Of a stretch of 64,000 nt of DNA, positions 30,520 through 41,122 are shown in pieces. The position numbers were made by a program, and so were the translations under genes. The notes below the pieces were generated by a model. The model searched no databases and was not told the origin of the DNA. It worked only from the letters and a program-made list of their open reading frames with translations. Source of the stretch: Erythrobasidium yunnanense (lineage: Eukaryota; Basidiomycota; Cystobasidiomycetes; Erythrobasidiales; Erythrobasidiaceae); contig BCJC01000006.1 of NCBI GenBank assembly GCA_001600175.1, positions 1,007,968-1,071,967 of the forward strand, in the 5' to 3' direction. Position 1 is the stretch's first letter. Every line of letters starts with the position of its first letter.

Positions 30520-31362
30520 ACAGCAACAAGAGCAGTCTTTCTATTCCAGTCCCAATCACTATTATACCCTCCTCGTGTGTCTCTGTCGCAATCTCTCCTC
30601 CTTCGATCTCGATCCATCCCTCTCTTTCCGGGTCTTCAACTTACAGTCCTTCCTTCCTTCTTCCCTCTCCCATACCTTCGTAGCTTCGTAGTGATAATTC
30701 CCCTTGTTAGCCTCACCCCTTATTTATTACCGTAGTATCCTTTGCCAATCCTCCTGCTACGTCTTAGCTATTCTGTGGAGGTAGAGATGATGACTTCCCA
30801 GCAGACTGATTGAACTCGACAAGGACACTGTTCTCTTATCTGATCATATACGGTATGCGCGGGATGCCATTGCCATGCGAAATTGCTCTAGGCACAGTCG
30901 CAGAATGATCTCCTTGAATTTGCCAAATTGCAATTTCCTGACATTGAGAAAGGCTGCGTCTCTTCTTTATCTTCTTTCTCTTCTGTTCCTACAACTTGCT
31001 ATACATCTCTTCCAATGCAGCATATGGACTTGACCACGCTCTTCTGACTCTCAGCTCTCGGCCCACCTGCTCCCGCCTGCGATGACGAGCTTTTTCTGGG
31101 AACTCTTTTTTCTTGCTGATGACGAGTTCACCGCGAAAACGCAGGGAGTTCCTCTGGTGCTGCTGAAGAGGGTGTCTGCACCATGCCTGCTCTGCTCTAC
31201 ACTACTCCATACTACTCTCCTTCGCTTTTCCATCGTTAATATCCCAATTCTGATCTCATCGTCGCATCGGCCTCTGAAATCCTTCTTGACTCTTCCTCTG
31301 TGTCGCTCTCACCCCTCGTCGTTTGCGGTACAAATCAAGATCATAGCTGATCTTCGGCGGCA
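30520..31362. other. Intergenic, tandem spacer
   Basis: 843 bp between two plus-strand genes. It is pyrimidine-rich in its first 200 bp, likely the lipase 3' untranslated region, and before 31363, likely the next promoter. Small open frames near 31050-31490 on both strands have no support. No tRNA or repeat was found. Confidence 0.5.
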
Positions 31363-31986
31363 ATGACTCCTTCGACCTCGAATCCCGATAACTCTGCAGG
31401 CACGCAGGATCCCAGCCATACTCTGAGCACCAATTCGAACGAAACAACGACCTCAACCACTTCTTCATCCTCTGCAACGGGCATGCCACTACCTCCGAAT
31501 GTGCATGCAGTTGTTGCGCGAACGGAAAATGTAGATCAAGTCATTGGGAACCAGCTGGAACATATGGACGCGACCGCGCGCGCACGAGATACAGCGAGAG
31601 ATCCCACGAATGGAGATGGTAGTAGTAGTGAATATGAAGGAGTACATAATGCCTTGTGAGTATTTACGAACGAACAAGAATTCTTCTTTTGCTGAAGCGC
31701 GTCATCGACATGCTTTGTTTTCGCTCGACACTTACAGACGCCGGTATTCTTGTGAGTCCGCGTTAAACTAGAAGTGTGAAAGGACTCCAAGCTGATTGCG
31801 GATTTCTCCTAACCTCCTTCTGTATCTGCCTTCTTTTTTACTTGATTGACACCTACAGCCGACATAGCAGAACTGACGGCCAGACAATACTATACGTTTG
31901 CACAGCAAGCCGAAGCAGCGTATCACAGACGGAATAACGAGGACAAGCTTGACGGAGTGAAAATGAAGAGATCGTCGCAGAAGTAG
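31363..31986 (+). CDS. Hypothetical 144-aa helical protein with a 14-nt exon
   Basis: Not recognised. Exons are 31363-31655, 31738-31751 (14 nt) and 31859-31986. Their sum of 435 nt keeps one frame, 144 codons plus stop, and both introns have good donors (GTGAGT). The first 48 residues are Ser/Thr/Asn-rich. From there the protein is mainly helical: VHAVVARTENVDQVIGNQLE, then ALRRYSSDIAELTARQYYTF and AQQAEAAYHRRNNEDKLD. The end is basic (KMKRSSQK). The size and the amphipathic helices resemble subunits of vesicle-trafficking or kinetochore complexes, but no family can be named. No signal peptide or membrane helix is visible. Confidence 0.65.
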
Positions 31987-32391
31987 AAGTGGACGTAGGA
32001 AGTATAAAAAATACGGACTATGAGGGGTAACTCAAAAGCACATCGACCAGCTGCAATAGTCACCAGCACGATTCTTTCTCATTCGTGGAGCTATGCCACC
32101 CGTCGTTCCTCTTTGTGTATGGCGGCCGCGGCAAGTATATGATGTACATCTTTTAACACATAGCACCTTAGCAGTCATTCTCGTTCTGTCGTATCTGTAT
32201 CCAATAGTCCCTGCTTTCTGTTATCTGTTATTAGAGGAGTTACTCAGCCAGAAAGATGGACAAATGAGCTCGCAAACCTCAAAACTTGAAAACTTGCTCG
32301 AGGTTACAGAACGATTGTCACTGAGTTCGTATGCGATATATGCTGATTTGCTTAGTTTGTGAATGTCTACAACGCTACAGGGTTGCCAGCG
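31987..32391. other. Intergenic, convergent 3' regions
   Basis: Space between the 144-aa protein gene (plus) and ALG5 (minus). A plus-strand open frame (32093-32362) is not supported. Nothing else was seen. Confidence 0.5.
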
Positions 32392-33387
32392 TCACCTCTT
32401 GACCTTCCATCTTCCCGTCGCGTAGCTCCCTCTGATGACCAGCAGATCCGTCGCCATTCTTAAGCTATCCATGACGAGGTCCATCTTGCTTCCCACTACT
32501 TCTCTCCACGTAATAGGCACTTCCCTCATCTGCACATCTCCCAACAGGCTAGCAATGAGGAGGATCTCAATATCGAATATCCAACCTTGGACATGCAAGC
32601 TTGGGAAGATAGCTCTTGCAGCTGAGCGTGTGAAAAGCTTGAAGCCGCATTGCGTGTCTTTGATAGAAGAGATGCCGAGAACGGTAAGGTAAATGTGGAA
32701 GGAGCGCATAAGGAAATTGCGTAGGAAAGAACGCTTCACGACTGCGGGTGAAGTGACCATATGAGCGCGAGAACCCAGTACGATGGCTCGTGGTTGTCCT
32801 GCATGCCCATTCTCTTTGCTGGTTTCCTTCGCACGTTGGAGCACTTTGTCCATCTCGTCTTCTAGTAGTTTAAGATCTGCGAACCTGCTTGCGCCATCTG
32901 CATCTACAAAGAGGATTCTCTCGCCTCGAGCATGCAAGACGCCATGCCTGACAGCTCCTCCTTTGCCTTTGTTCTTGGCGAGTCTGACCACGCGTATACT
33001 CTCTCCTCCACCTCTGTCTTTGCTCTCTTGAGCTACTTTCAACGCGACTTTGACCGTGTCGTCCTTCGAGCCGTCATCCACGACCAGAATCTCGTATTCT
33101 CCGGCTTTGTATGCTGTTTTGAGGTAGTCTATAGCTTCATTGAGCATATCCGGTAAGCGTAGTGCTTCATTGTACGCTGGGACGACTACGCTAAGTCGTA
33201 TTGATGGCTCGTCATTCACAGTCGAAGGCAGCGGTTGGCTTTCTTCTGGATTGTCATAAGTTGTGTATGTGAGTTCTGAAGGGAGTGCTTTACGAGGGAT
33301 GGGATGGACGACGGAGGGCGAGAGAAGGGAGAGAAACAGCAGAGACACGAGGAGCTGCGGGCGCGAATGAAACGACATTTCTTGCAT
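32392..33387 (-). CDS. ALG5: Dolichyl-phosphate beta-glucosyltransferase
   Basis: Makes dolichyl-phosphate-glucose from UDP-glucose on the cytosolic face of the ER, the donor for the three glucoses of the N-glycan precursor. A single 331-residue open frame without introns; yeast Alg5 is almost the same length. The start at 33387 or the next ATG, three codons on, precedes a hydrophobic helix (QLLVSLLFLSLLSPSVV). The GT-2 domain follows: nucleotide site VVPAYNEALRLPDML, DDGSKDDT, the metal DxD as FVDADGASRF, and the acceptor region DTQCGFKLFTR ... WIFDIEILLIA. Its neighbour PUS1 starts 179 bp away in the opposite direction. It works in the same pathway as STT3 at 56356, though the two are not adjacent. 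Confidence 0.95.
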   Translation of the reverse strand: MQEMSFHSRPQLLVSLLFLSLLSPSVVHPIPRKALPSELTYTTYDNPEESQPLPSTVNDEPSIRLSVVVPAYNEALRLPDMLNEAIDYLKTAYKAGEYEILVVDDGSKDDTVKVALKVAQESKDRGGGESIRVVRLAKNKGKGGAVRHGVLHARGERILFVDADGASRFADLKLLEDEMDKVLQRAKETSKENGHAGQPRAIVLGSRAHMVTSPAVVKRSFLRNFLMRSFHIYLTVLGISSIKDTQCGFKLFTRSAARAIFPSLHVQGWIFDIEILLIASLLGDVQMREVPITWREVVGSKMDLVMDSLRMATDLLVIRGSYATGRWKVKR

Positions 33388-33566
33388 CAGCTTCGACTTG
33401 TCAAGCTGTTACGGTGTTGTTGTCGCTGCTCACTGTTGCAGCCAGAAGAAGCACGGCCGTCCATAGAGCCATCACCACCTCAGTCCAAGTCTTCGGTTCA
33501 GCGGTCAAGAGACAACGACGACGACGAGATTCTCTGCTTTCAACGATTGTCCATCATCATCATACA

Positions 33567-35795
33567 ATGAGTACCAGCAACAAGAGAAGCGCAGAGCAAC
33601 AGAATGAGAGTAACAACGCTGCTGCCAACAAACGCGCAAAGGTGAACGATGACGGTCAAGCTCAAGCTTCTGGATCAGCTGGAGCTGCTTCAATAACCAG
33701 CGACGCCAACATCGCAGCACCTTCATCGCCCAGCATAGGACGGGGAGGAGGAGCAGCATCAGCATCTGCGACTGACAACGCCAAAGAGCCAAGTTCCTCA
33801 GGCAAGAATCAAGGCAAAAGACCAGCAGCAGCCAACAAGGCTAAAGGCAAAGGAAGAGGAAGCCAACGAGCATACAAAGGCAAGCATAAAGAGCAGAGAG
33901 AATGGACAGGCAGGGACAACAACGACGAGCAGGACGGAGGTGATGGGAAATCGAAATTGCCAAAGAAGAAGGTCGCTCTCCTCATTGGATACTCTGGACT
34001 GGGTTACTCTGGATCACAGATGTGCGCTTATTCCATCGTCCATCGTCCTTGATCTGGACTGTCGCTGAATATGGTTAATTGGCAGCAACCCCGGCGTCAG
34101 GACCATCGAAGCAGAAGTCTTTGAAGCCTGTGTCAAGGCAGGGTGTATATCTGAAGACAACTCCGATAACGCCAACAAGGTGTGCCTGCAGCCATCTCTG
34201 CGCGATCTTCTAGCTGATGCGCTATTCCTACTAGGTCTCGCTGATGCGAGCAGCACGAACGGACGCCGGCGTCTCAGCAGCCATCAACGTCTTGAACCTC
34301 AAACTCATCTTGAATCCACCCTCTCTACCCGAGAACACTTCCATCGAAGAGCATATCAACAGCTTCCTACCTCCGGCTGTTCAAGTATGGTCCGCCATTC
34401 GCACACAGGGCAGTTTTCACGCACGCACGATGTGCGATTCGAGAATGTACAACTATAGCTTGCCGACGTACTGCTTCTTGGAACCGAAGGAAGGGACGCT
34501 GATGGGGAATAGAGTTGCATGGGCAGAGGGAGAGAAGGAGAAGAGCTATTGGCTGCAGCAACCTCCGCTTCCTGAAGCAGCTGAAAGCTCGGAAGCCAAA
34601 GAAGCAGCAGAGGGAGATGCGCCGATGGACGGCGATAGACACGAAGAAGGCGCAAGTACAGATGCACCGAAGGAGCCCTCCCTCTTCAGACATGATCAGA
34701 GTCATCGTAAGGCATATCGTATCCCACCAGAAGTGCTCGAGCGTGTCCGAAGCACGATCAATCAATTCCTGGGCTCTCACAATTTCTGGAATTTCACCGT
34801 TGGCAAAGAATTTGGTGATCGATCCTGTCAGCGGGTGATGAAGCGCCTCACAGTGACTGATCCATTCATGGTGAACGACAATGAATGGGTTTCCTTGAAA
34901 TTCCACGGACAGTCATTCATGCTTCATCAGATTCGAAAAATGGTAGGATTGTTGATCATGATGGTCCGCACGCGTACACCGCCTTCTTTGATCCCGGAAT
35001 GTTTTGGACCTACAAGACTCAATATCCCAAAAGCACCTGCGTTGGGATTGTTACTTGAACAACCTATATTCGAAAACTATAATAAGAAAGTGGAGGAAAG
35101 TAATAGGAAGGCGGAGGAGAAGAGCTTGCAGAACTTGGGTAGGAAAGCAAGTAAAGAGACGGAGGCGAAGCGGAATGCTGCAGCGAGGACTGGAGCGGGG
35201 GACGAGACTATGTCCGAAGGAGGAGGAGCATCATCCGTTCCTGCCACTCCTACTGCGGGAGAGGCATCCAAGAACCAGCAGCAGCAGGATGATCCGGCAG
35301 ACCTCATTCGCGAGCTGGTTAGTTATGACCATATAGAAGAGAAAGTGGAGCGGTTCAAGAGGGAAATTGTCTTCAAGACGATGCATGGAGAAGAAGAGAA
35401 GGATGATACATATGCCAAGTGGCTAAACCTTCATGACTCGCAACTTGCATCAGACTTTGAGTGCGTCCTTTCTACATTATACTTTTGTTAATGATCCAAG
35501 CTGAACGCTTATCCTTGTAGCTATCTGAATGCGAAAGGCATCATCCGTACGTTATATCACTCCATGAGACAATATACTAGCTGACATTGCGACTCCAGCG
35601 CCATCAGCAGTCATACCGAAAAAGAAGGCTGCACCAGCCGACGCCAATGGCAATACGGCCAAAAGCGAGTCTGCAACGGACAAGAATACGAATGGTTCAA
35701 TTCAAGGTGGTCCAAAAGACGAGGAAGATGAAGATGAAGAAGCTAAGCTTGCGGCACGAAATAGTGGGAAAGGGTCGTTTGACCTGGAAGGCTAG
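33567..35795 (+). CDS. PUS1: tRNA pseudouridine synthase 1 family
   Basis: Converts uridines to pseudouridine at several positions of tRNAs and some other RNAs, including intron-containing pre-tRNAs in yeast. The start at 33567 is followed by about 130 residues that are basic, Ser/Ala-rich and disordered, with likely nuclear localisation signals (KRAKVNDD, KGKGRGSQRAYKGKHKEQRE). The TruA-type fold begins KKKVALLIGYSGLGYSGSQM. The catalytic aspartate is in MRAARTDAGVSAA, assembled after an intron ending near 34233. Later conserved blocks are FHARTMCDSRMYNYSLPTY and FHGQSFMLHQIRKMVGLLI. The C-terminus (35590-35795) is Lys/Glu/Asp-rich disorder. Introns are few compared with neighbours. All catalytic parts are present. 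Confidence 0.95.
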
Positions 35796-36022
35796 ATAGA
35801 GTAGTTTGAAGTAGTATTAACGCAATCGCAAATCGCATCTGTAATGCTTCAGTGGAAATCTCATAGTCGCATCGCAATGTAACGGCATATCGTTCTCAAA
35901 ACTCGCAGAGCAGCACACCGTGCCATTCGGCTGACTTTGCTCTGGTAAGTACGAGCCATACAAGATGACAACAAGCATAATGATACTACGTTAGATGATT
36001 CGTCAATTTTCTCGCATTACAA

Positions 36023-38714
36023 TCAGACTTCGTAGCCGCTCGTACTCGCTGCATGATTCGCGCTCGTTGGCGTGACTTCGCCCGTATCGAACCCTCCACT
36101 CGTTGCGTTCAGCGATCCACTTGCACTAGGCGGCGGTATACCAGCTGTCAAAGGTCCCGCCGCAGCCGCTGAAGTAGGTGTAGACTGCGATGATCCGCCT
36201 GGGACTTTCCCAATAAACCAAGATGGCGCCCAGCCTCTTTCTCCCGTCACTTCTTTGATTACATAACTCCAGTTGTTGTAGCGCTTGAACACCCGTAAAC
36301 GATCTTCTTTCTTCATGTTGATTTCTTCGGGACCGCGAGGCGTGTGATCCATGAGTGACAGCCCAGGTGTAGAGACTGATACGATCGTAAGCGGGTTGAT
36401 GGGCGTTGCGGATGTGATGGGTGTCGCTGCGCCTTTAAAAGGAGGACCAGATGTTTCCAGTAAACAGCCCTGCGGCACCCACCCTGACCGCACGACGTCG
36501 TTCTCGCTGTTGGCTTTCGTGTCACGATGCACGACCCACCAGCCTTTCGTCTGCCGATGGCGATTATCAGCGATATGCCCAGGACAGCTTGCTCGAAACG
36601 CACCTTGTTCAAAATAACGAATGTATCGCCGACACTGACATCAAACTCGTCCTCCCTATCTGCCATGTACGGATATATAGCAAGCGCATATCCCGCAGTG
36701 GTAGATTGTGAATCTTTCGCATCCGTCTTACTATCCTTACTATCTGCCTCTTTGTCTTTCGATGGCGCCGGACTATTCGGCCCACCTTTGACAGGCTGTA
36801 AGACCGCAGGGTGATGTAACCTAGTCGCACGACTGAATTCCCGCTTCGGGCCTTCTTTGCCTTCTCCAGTGATGTTCTTCCCCTCTTTTAGACGCTTGTC
36901 TTTCCGAAGAATATGCTTGGCTTGAGCAGCTGCTATAGGTGACTTGATGTCTTTGATATGCCGGAGCATGAAGACAGGATTCTGATTGGTATCTTTCAGC
37001 TTCTGGAAGAGAATAAGCGGCTTTTCGTCGTAGAACACGCATCGTTCGCCTGTCTCAAATAGATCAGCCACTGAAGCCCGCTTGTACTGCCGACGAGAAG
37101 CCTACCTTGCGAACCATAACAGATGAAAAGAGCGTATTGCCGCCAATCATCGTTGATCTTGTATCGTTTCAACGCCGCCGGCAGCACTTTATAGCATGGA
37201 TCGTCAACGGTTACTTTGAAGCTCTTGTATGGGTTATCGACATTCTTGCTGCTGCTACTACTCTTCTCTACTGCTCCACTGCCATCAGCTGCCGACGTCG
37301 ATGGTCTGCCTGATGATGACTTGGAAGTCTCGCGAGACCCGCTCGATTGGTTTTGCATAGTCGAAGGGCGCCCCAGCGCTTCCGAGAGAATCTGGCTGCC
37401 GGAAGCACTCTCGCTAGCTGAATTGTTGTTATATAGCGGCGCTGAGTCAAGCGGAGGTGCCGACATTTCGAGATTGGGGGTGGTCGCGGCTGTATGAGGC
37501 ATGTTGAGAGCTGTTGGCGTATTTGGCTCTAGGGTCGCTTTCGAGGGCATAAACATTCCCTTCGACAGGGGTGATCCAGGAGATGTTGCTAAGACATCAC
37601 TAGAACTAGCTGGGGCGGTTGTCGCGTCCTGCAGAGCTGAAGCTGCATTTAGAAGACCGTGATTTGAACGCTGCCGCCGGATTGAAGAAGAATGATGTAG
37701 ACCAGACGATCCGTTCACCAAGCCTGATGGAGCGTGAGAAGAGCCATCATCTCTAGCATGCAGCAACCGAGTCGGACTGTTCGCTGGCGATCCTGACGGC
37801 GATACAGCGTCTCCATTCGCTACATTCAGGTTGTCGCGAGGTAAAGAGCCAGACCGCATATGCCTCAAGGAGGAGCTGATGAAATTTGCGGTAGTTGGCG
37901 ATTGCGCTCGAAGCTTGTTTAGCGAGATCGGAGGCTCCTGGGATTGCGATCAGCTAGGCAGTACGGACTTGAAAGGCTCACTGACCTTTGTGTAGAGTGT
38001 CTTTGAGATGACATGCACCTCGTCTCGCATGCCGGAAACATGTTCTTGCAAGCGTGAGATGGATTCTTCCAATGTCCGTATCCGTTCATCTGCAGCAAAA
38101 GGCTTAGCTAGCTCACTGTCCTTGATAAGAAAGACCTACCGCGCTCTCTCAGCAATTCAAACATTCTATCAGGCGGGATCACTCCTGACGGCGAATCCAC
38201 CATGATTTGGTCCATGAAGCCGGCTATGGTAGCACCCTGTTAGTATACATTGAGTATCTGCGAGCTTGAAGTAACATACAAGGCGGCACCCAGTGATCTT
38301 CTTCGACCGGTACATCATGTTGTAACTTGGCCGTGTAAACAGCTTTTAGGATGGCCAGTCTATGGCCCTGCGACAGTCTCATTCAGTAAGCTGTAACAAT
38401 TGCAGGATAGTGGTGATCAGCTGACGACTGAATGGATCCCGACATCCTTGAGGCCTTGATGGTCCAGATGCACCAGGATCTCGCCCGTGATGCCATTTTC
38501 TGAACAGATAACGCGTCAGAAGGTAGAAGTCGGAGCATCTTGCGATTCTAGATGTATTGCATGCCTTTGATTTGCTGTTCGTAGCCCTTGAAACCGAGCG
38601 AGGCCAGAAATGCGTGCACGTCGTCCTCTTGCCAGAGCAGGATGGATTGCTGTGCGGTCATCATGTAAGCTATCTCAATCTTGATGTATTCCTAACATTG
38701 CTGACCTCGTCCAT
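36023..38714 (-). CDS. STE50: Ste50/Ubc2-type MAPK adaptor: SAM, RA and two SH3 domains
   Basis: An adaptor linking small GTPases to the Ste11-type MAPKKK in mating, filamentation and osmotic signalling. The SAM domain runs from QSILLWQEDDVHAFLASLGF to GHRLAILKAVYTAK. Ser-rich linkers follow, then the Ras-association domain (NPYKSFKVTVDDPCYKVLPA to PVFMLRHIK, split by an intron near 37060-37100). There are two C-terminal SH3 domains: ALAIYPYMADREDEFDVSVG...GWWVVHRD, and KKEDRLRVFKRYNNWSYVIK...GWAPSWF. Yeast Ste50 lacks the SH3 domains; two SH3s mark the basidiomycete form. The first coding exon may be only ATGGACGAG (38714-38706), spliced to CAATCC at 38650; an unspliced start (MMTAQQSILL at 38664) is the alternative. 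The intron after EQQIK begins GC rather than GT. Confidence 0.92.
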
Positions 38715-39193
38715 GGCCGTCAATCCAGAGTCTTGAGCTGCCGTCGTCCCTTTCTCTGGCTCTCCTCAGCTCTAACTCATCCAAGATGTCGAATTGCTCG
38801 GTCGCAGCTGTCCGTATGAGATGTCCCAGTAGATGCGAACGTGAAGCAGCGACGTGCGAACCAAGTCCTGCCAATGTCGAGATGAAGCGGTGATAGAGAG
38901 CGACAAGCGCTGTGCGCAATCGTTCAAGAGGCCTACCTTGAGAGGTCTCAGGAAGCAAGCGAAACGGCACCGACAGTTCGCACAACAATCAGGACACACG
39001 GTGCTGAACGGATGCTTTGGGCGAACGGCTTTGGGTGATCTGAACAGCATGGCCATGAGCTTTGGCTCGCAGGCAGACCACACCCCGGCCAAATGTATCA
39101 ACGTAAACATCCGTATCATGCGCATACAGCTACGAACTTATACAACTCTTCGCCCTTTGCTATCAGACGATAACCGTCAGGCAGGTTGGACCA
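38715..39193. other. Intergenic, promoter region of the STE50-type gene
   Basis: 479 bp between the STE50 start and the 3' end of the acyltransferase gene, both on the minus strand. It has open frames in three registers (minus 38692-38988 and 38772-39125, plus 38854-39249). None has family resemblance or coherent splicing. I read it as promoter and leader, with low certainty that nothing is coded here. Confidence 0.4.
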
Positions 39194-40978
39194 TTATGAT
39201 CTGGCAACGATCAGTACCATCTTTTCCAGATCTTGGTAAAAGTCCCTGACATGCCCCTTGGTATAAAGCGTTGATGCATGCTGGCTTGCAATCTGATAGG
39301 ATTGCATTTTAGCCCGCCTGGCACTGCGGCTCATTTCTGTCGCATAACCACTCACACGTAGCTTCTTCTTCCACGAGCTAGCAGTAAAGTTTGGATGGGG
39401 CAGTGTATGATTCAAGGCCCAGCATGCCGGATCTTCCACCTGCAAGGTCCAGTCTTTCGCTTTATATTCGTGCGAGATGAACTTGTCGAATACTCCGAAG
39501 CTCGATAAGAATATATGAGCAGGTGGGAAGAGCCCATAGACATCTGCGGGCGATGAGGACTGGACAACATCGTTGAACATCGCCAGCCCTGTAGAATCGG
39601 TCTGTCATGCATATAGGTTCAACGTTGGCACCTCGAGTCAAGTATGTGCATGTTGAGTTGATGCAGGACGTACGGAAAAGGCCTTCAGGTCGTTTCGCAT
39701 GCTCCTAGCTACTTCCCAAAAGGCGTTCGGTACTCGGCTTTCCTGTAGAAGTACATCTCCCATCTTCTTCAACGTATGCACTTCGTGATGGTAGACAGTC
39801 GTGCTCCAGATTCCAAGACCAAAGAAGTCATTATGCCGCTCGTCAAGCCGCCAGCGTTGATCCGTAGCATGTCCATAGAGCGCGACGGATTTAGCATCCT
39901 CGACAACGTTGTATTTGGCAGAGAGTAGACCGAAGATGGCACTCAAAGCTGCTGTGATTGTGCATCCATTCTTGCGCGAAACCTGGACTAGGCTGTCGTG
40001 CATTGGCCGGTCGAGGGTGATTTCAGTCTCGACAGGTAAACTGTCTGTAGAGAATTGAGGAGACGTGATAGGCCTAAGTAGCTGACAGGTAGGCTCGTGC
40101 AGCTGTTTCTCAAGTCCTAGCTTTGCCTTGTAGTTTTCTAGATCTTCAGGAGGATTATCACCATCTTTTCTCAGGCCTGCTGCATATACCAGCGTGGGAA
40201 TTAGCAGCGTTGCCTCGTTTCCCCATTCTAAAGCTCGGACAGAGCTGAGAAGGTTATCGCTGACAATCAGCTCTCCCAAGCGGTTGAATAGCTATGTAAT
40301 ATGGTCAGGAAGTATCACCTTGGCCGTACAGGCCTGACACATACCCCTAGACTGCCTCTCACGTCGATCATATAGTGTGAAGCCAGCATGTATACGTTCC
40401 ATGCGCCTTCATCTTCCGAATCCTGCGCATAGAACAGATGCATCCGATAGTTGCTTTCGACAGGGATGATGAGGTGTCTCTTCTTGAACACATGCTCGTG
40501 CAACTGTTCTTGAGATAACTTGCCTCCATGGTAATGCAGAGTCTCGTCTGCCCACTTCTCCACCTCGGCCCGGTCAATTACAGGCTTGTAGACCATTTCA
40601 AAGCGGTCTTCCGCTTCAGATATGTAGAGAGAACTTGCAATGAAAGGTTGTATATGTCTTAGGCGGATCCATGCAGCTCTCAGAAGTTCGGGTAGGTCAC
40701 CAGCATCAGTTGCTTGGATCTTCCAGACCAGGCGCGAGATCATGGCGCAGACACCATCGTACTGCGATGGATGGATTATAAGGCGAAACTAGGGGATTGC
40801 ACAGTGTCAAGCTAACTTTAGGTGTGTTCCACGGCACAATTGCTGCTTCCATGCCGTGCAGATCTCGCCTGTACGTCTCGGACGGTGCATCGTAGTGCCA
40901 GCTATACTGATGATTAGAATAGTCCATAGTGATGTTGGAAGCTGGCAGAGTCTCAGAAGCTTCGAAAGGACTCATCAT
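39194..40978 (-). CDS. Acyltransferase of the CAT/condensation-domain superfamily (Tri3/ATF-like)
   Basis: A CoA-dependent O-acyltransferase fold as in trichothecene 15-O-acetyltransferase (Tri3), alcohol acetyltransferases and peptide-synthetase condensation domains. The start is MMSPFEASETLPAS at 40978 and the stop is at 39194, with introns near 40310, 39640 and 40790. About 510 residues. The active-site HxxxD is HYMID in YMLASHYMIDVRGSLGLF; the catalytic His is present but the usual following Gly is Val. Other family features are the RAAWIRLRHIQPFIASSLY block and, in the C-half, GHATDQRWRLDERHNDFFGL and LFPPAHIFLSSFGVFDKFI. No polyketide, terpene or peptide synthase lies in the window, so no metabolite cluster is evident. 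Substrate unknown. Head to head with TAM41 over 144 bp. Confidence 0.8.
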
Positions 40979-41122
40979 TGAACGGCGTTAGTGCTTTCTC
41001 CGATTCTCTGACGTGCAGGATGAAGTGGCCAGGATGACAAGCTTTGCATATGTAGGTACTAGTTCAATGTGCGAATCATCGCTGAGCAGTTTCGGGTCGT
41101 TTGACAGCCCGTTTCGTCTAAG

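Noticed and set aside
38692-39249. Open frames on both strands between STE50 and the acyltransferase gene
   Set aside because: Three overlapping frames of similar length with no splice coherence or family match. STE50's first exon lies at the left end, so this is most likely promoter.
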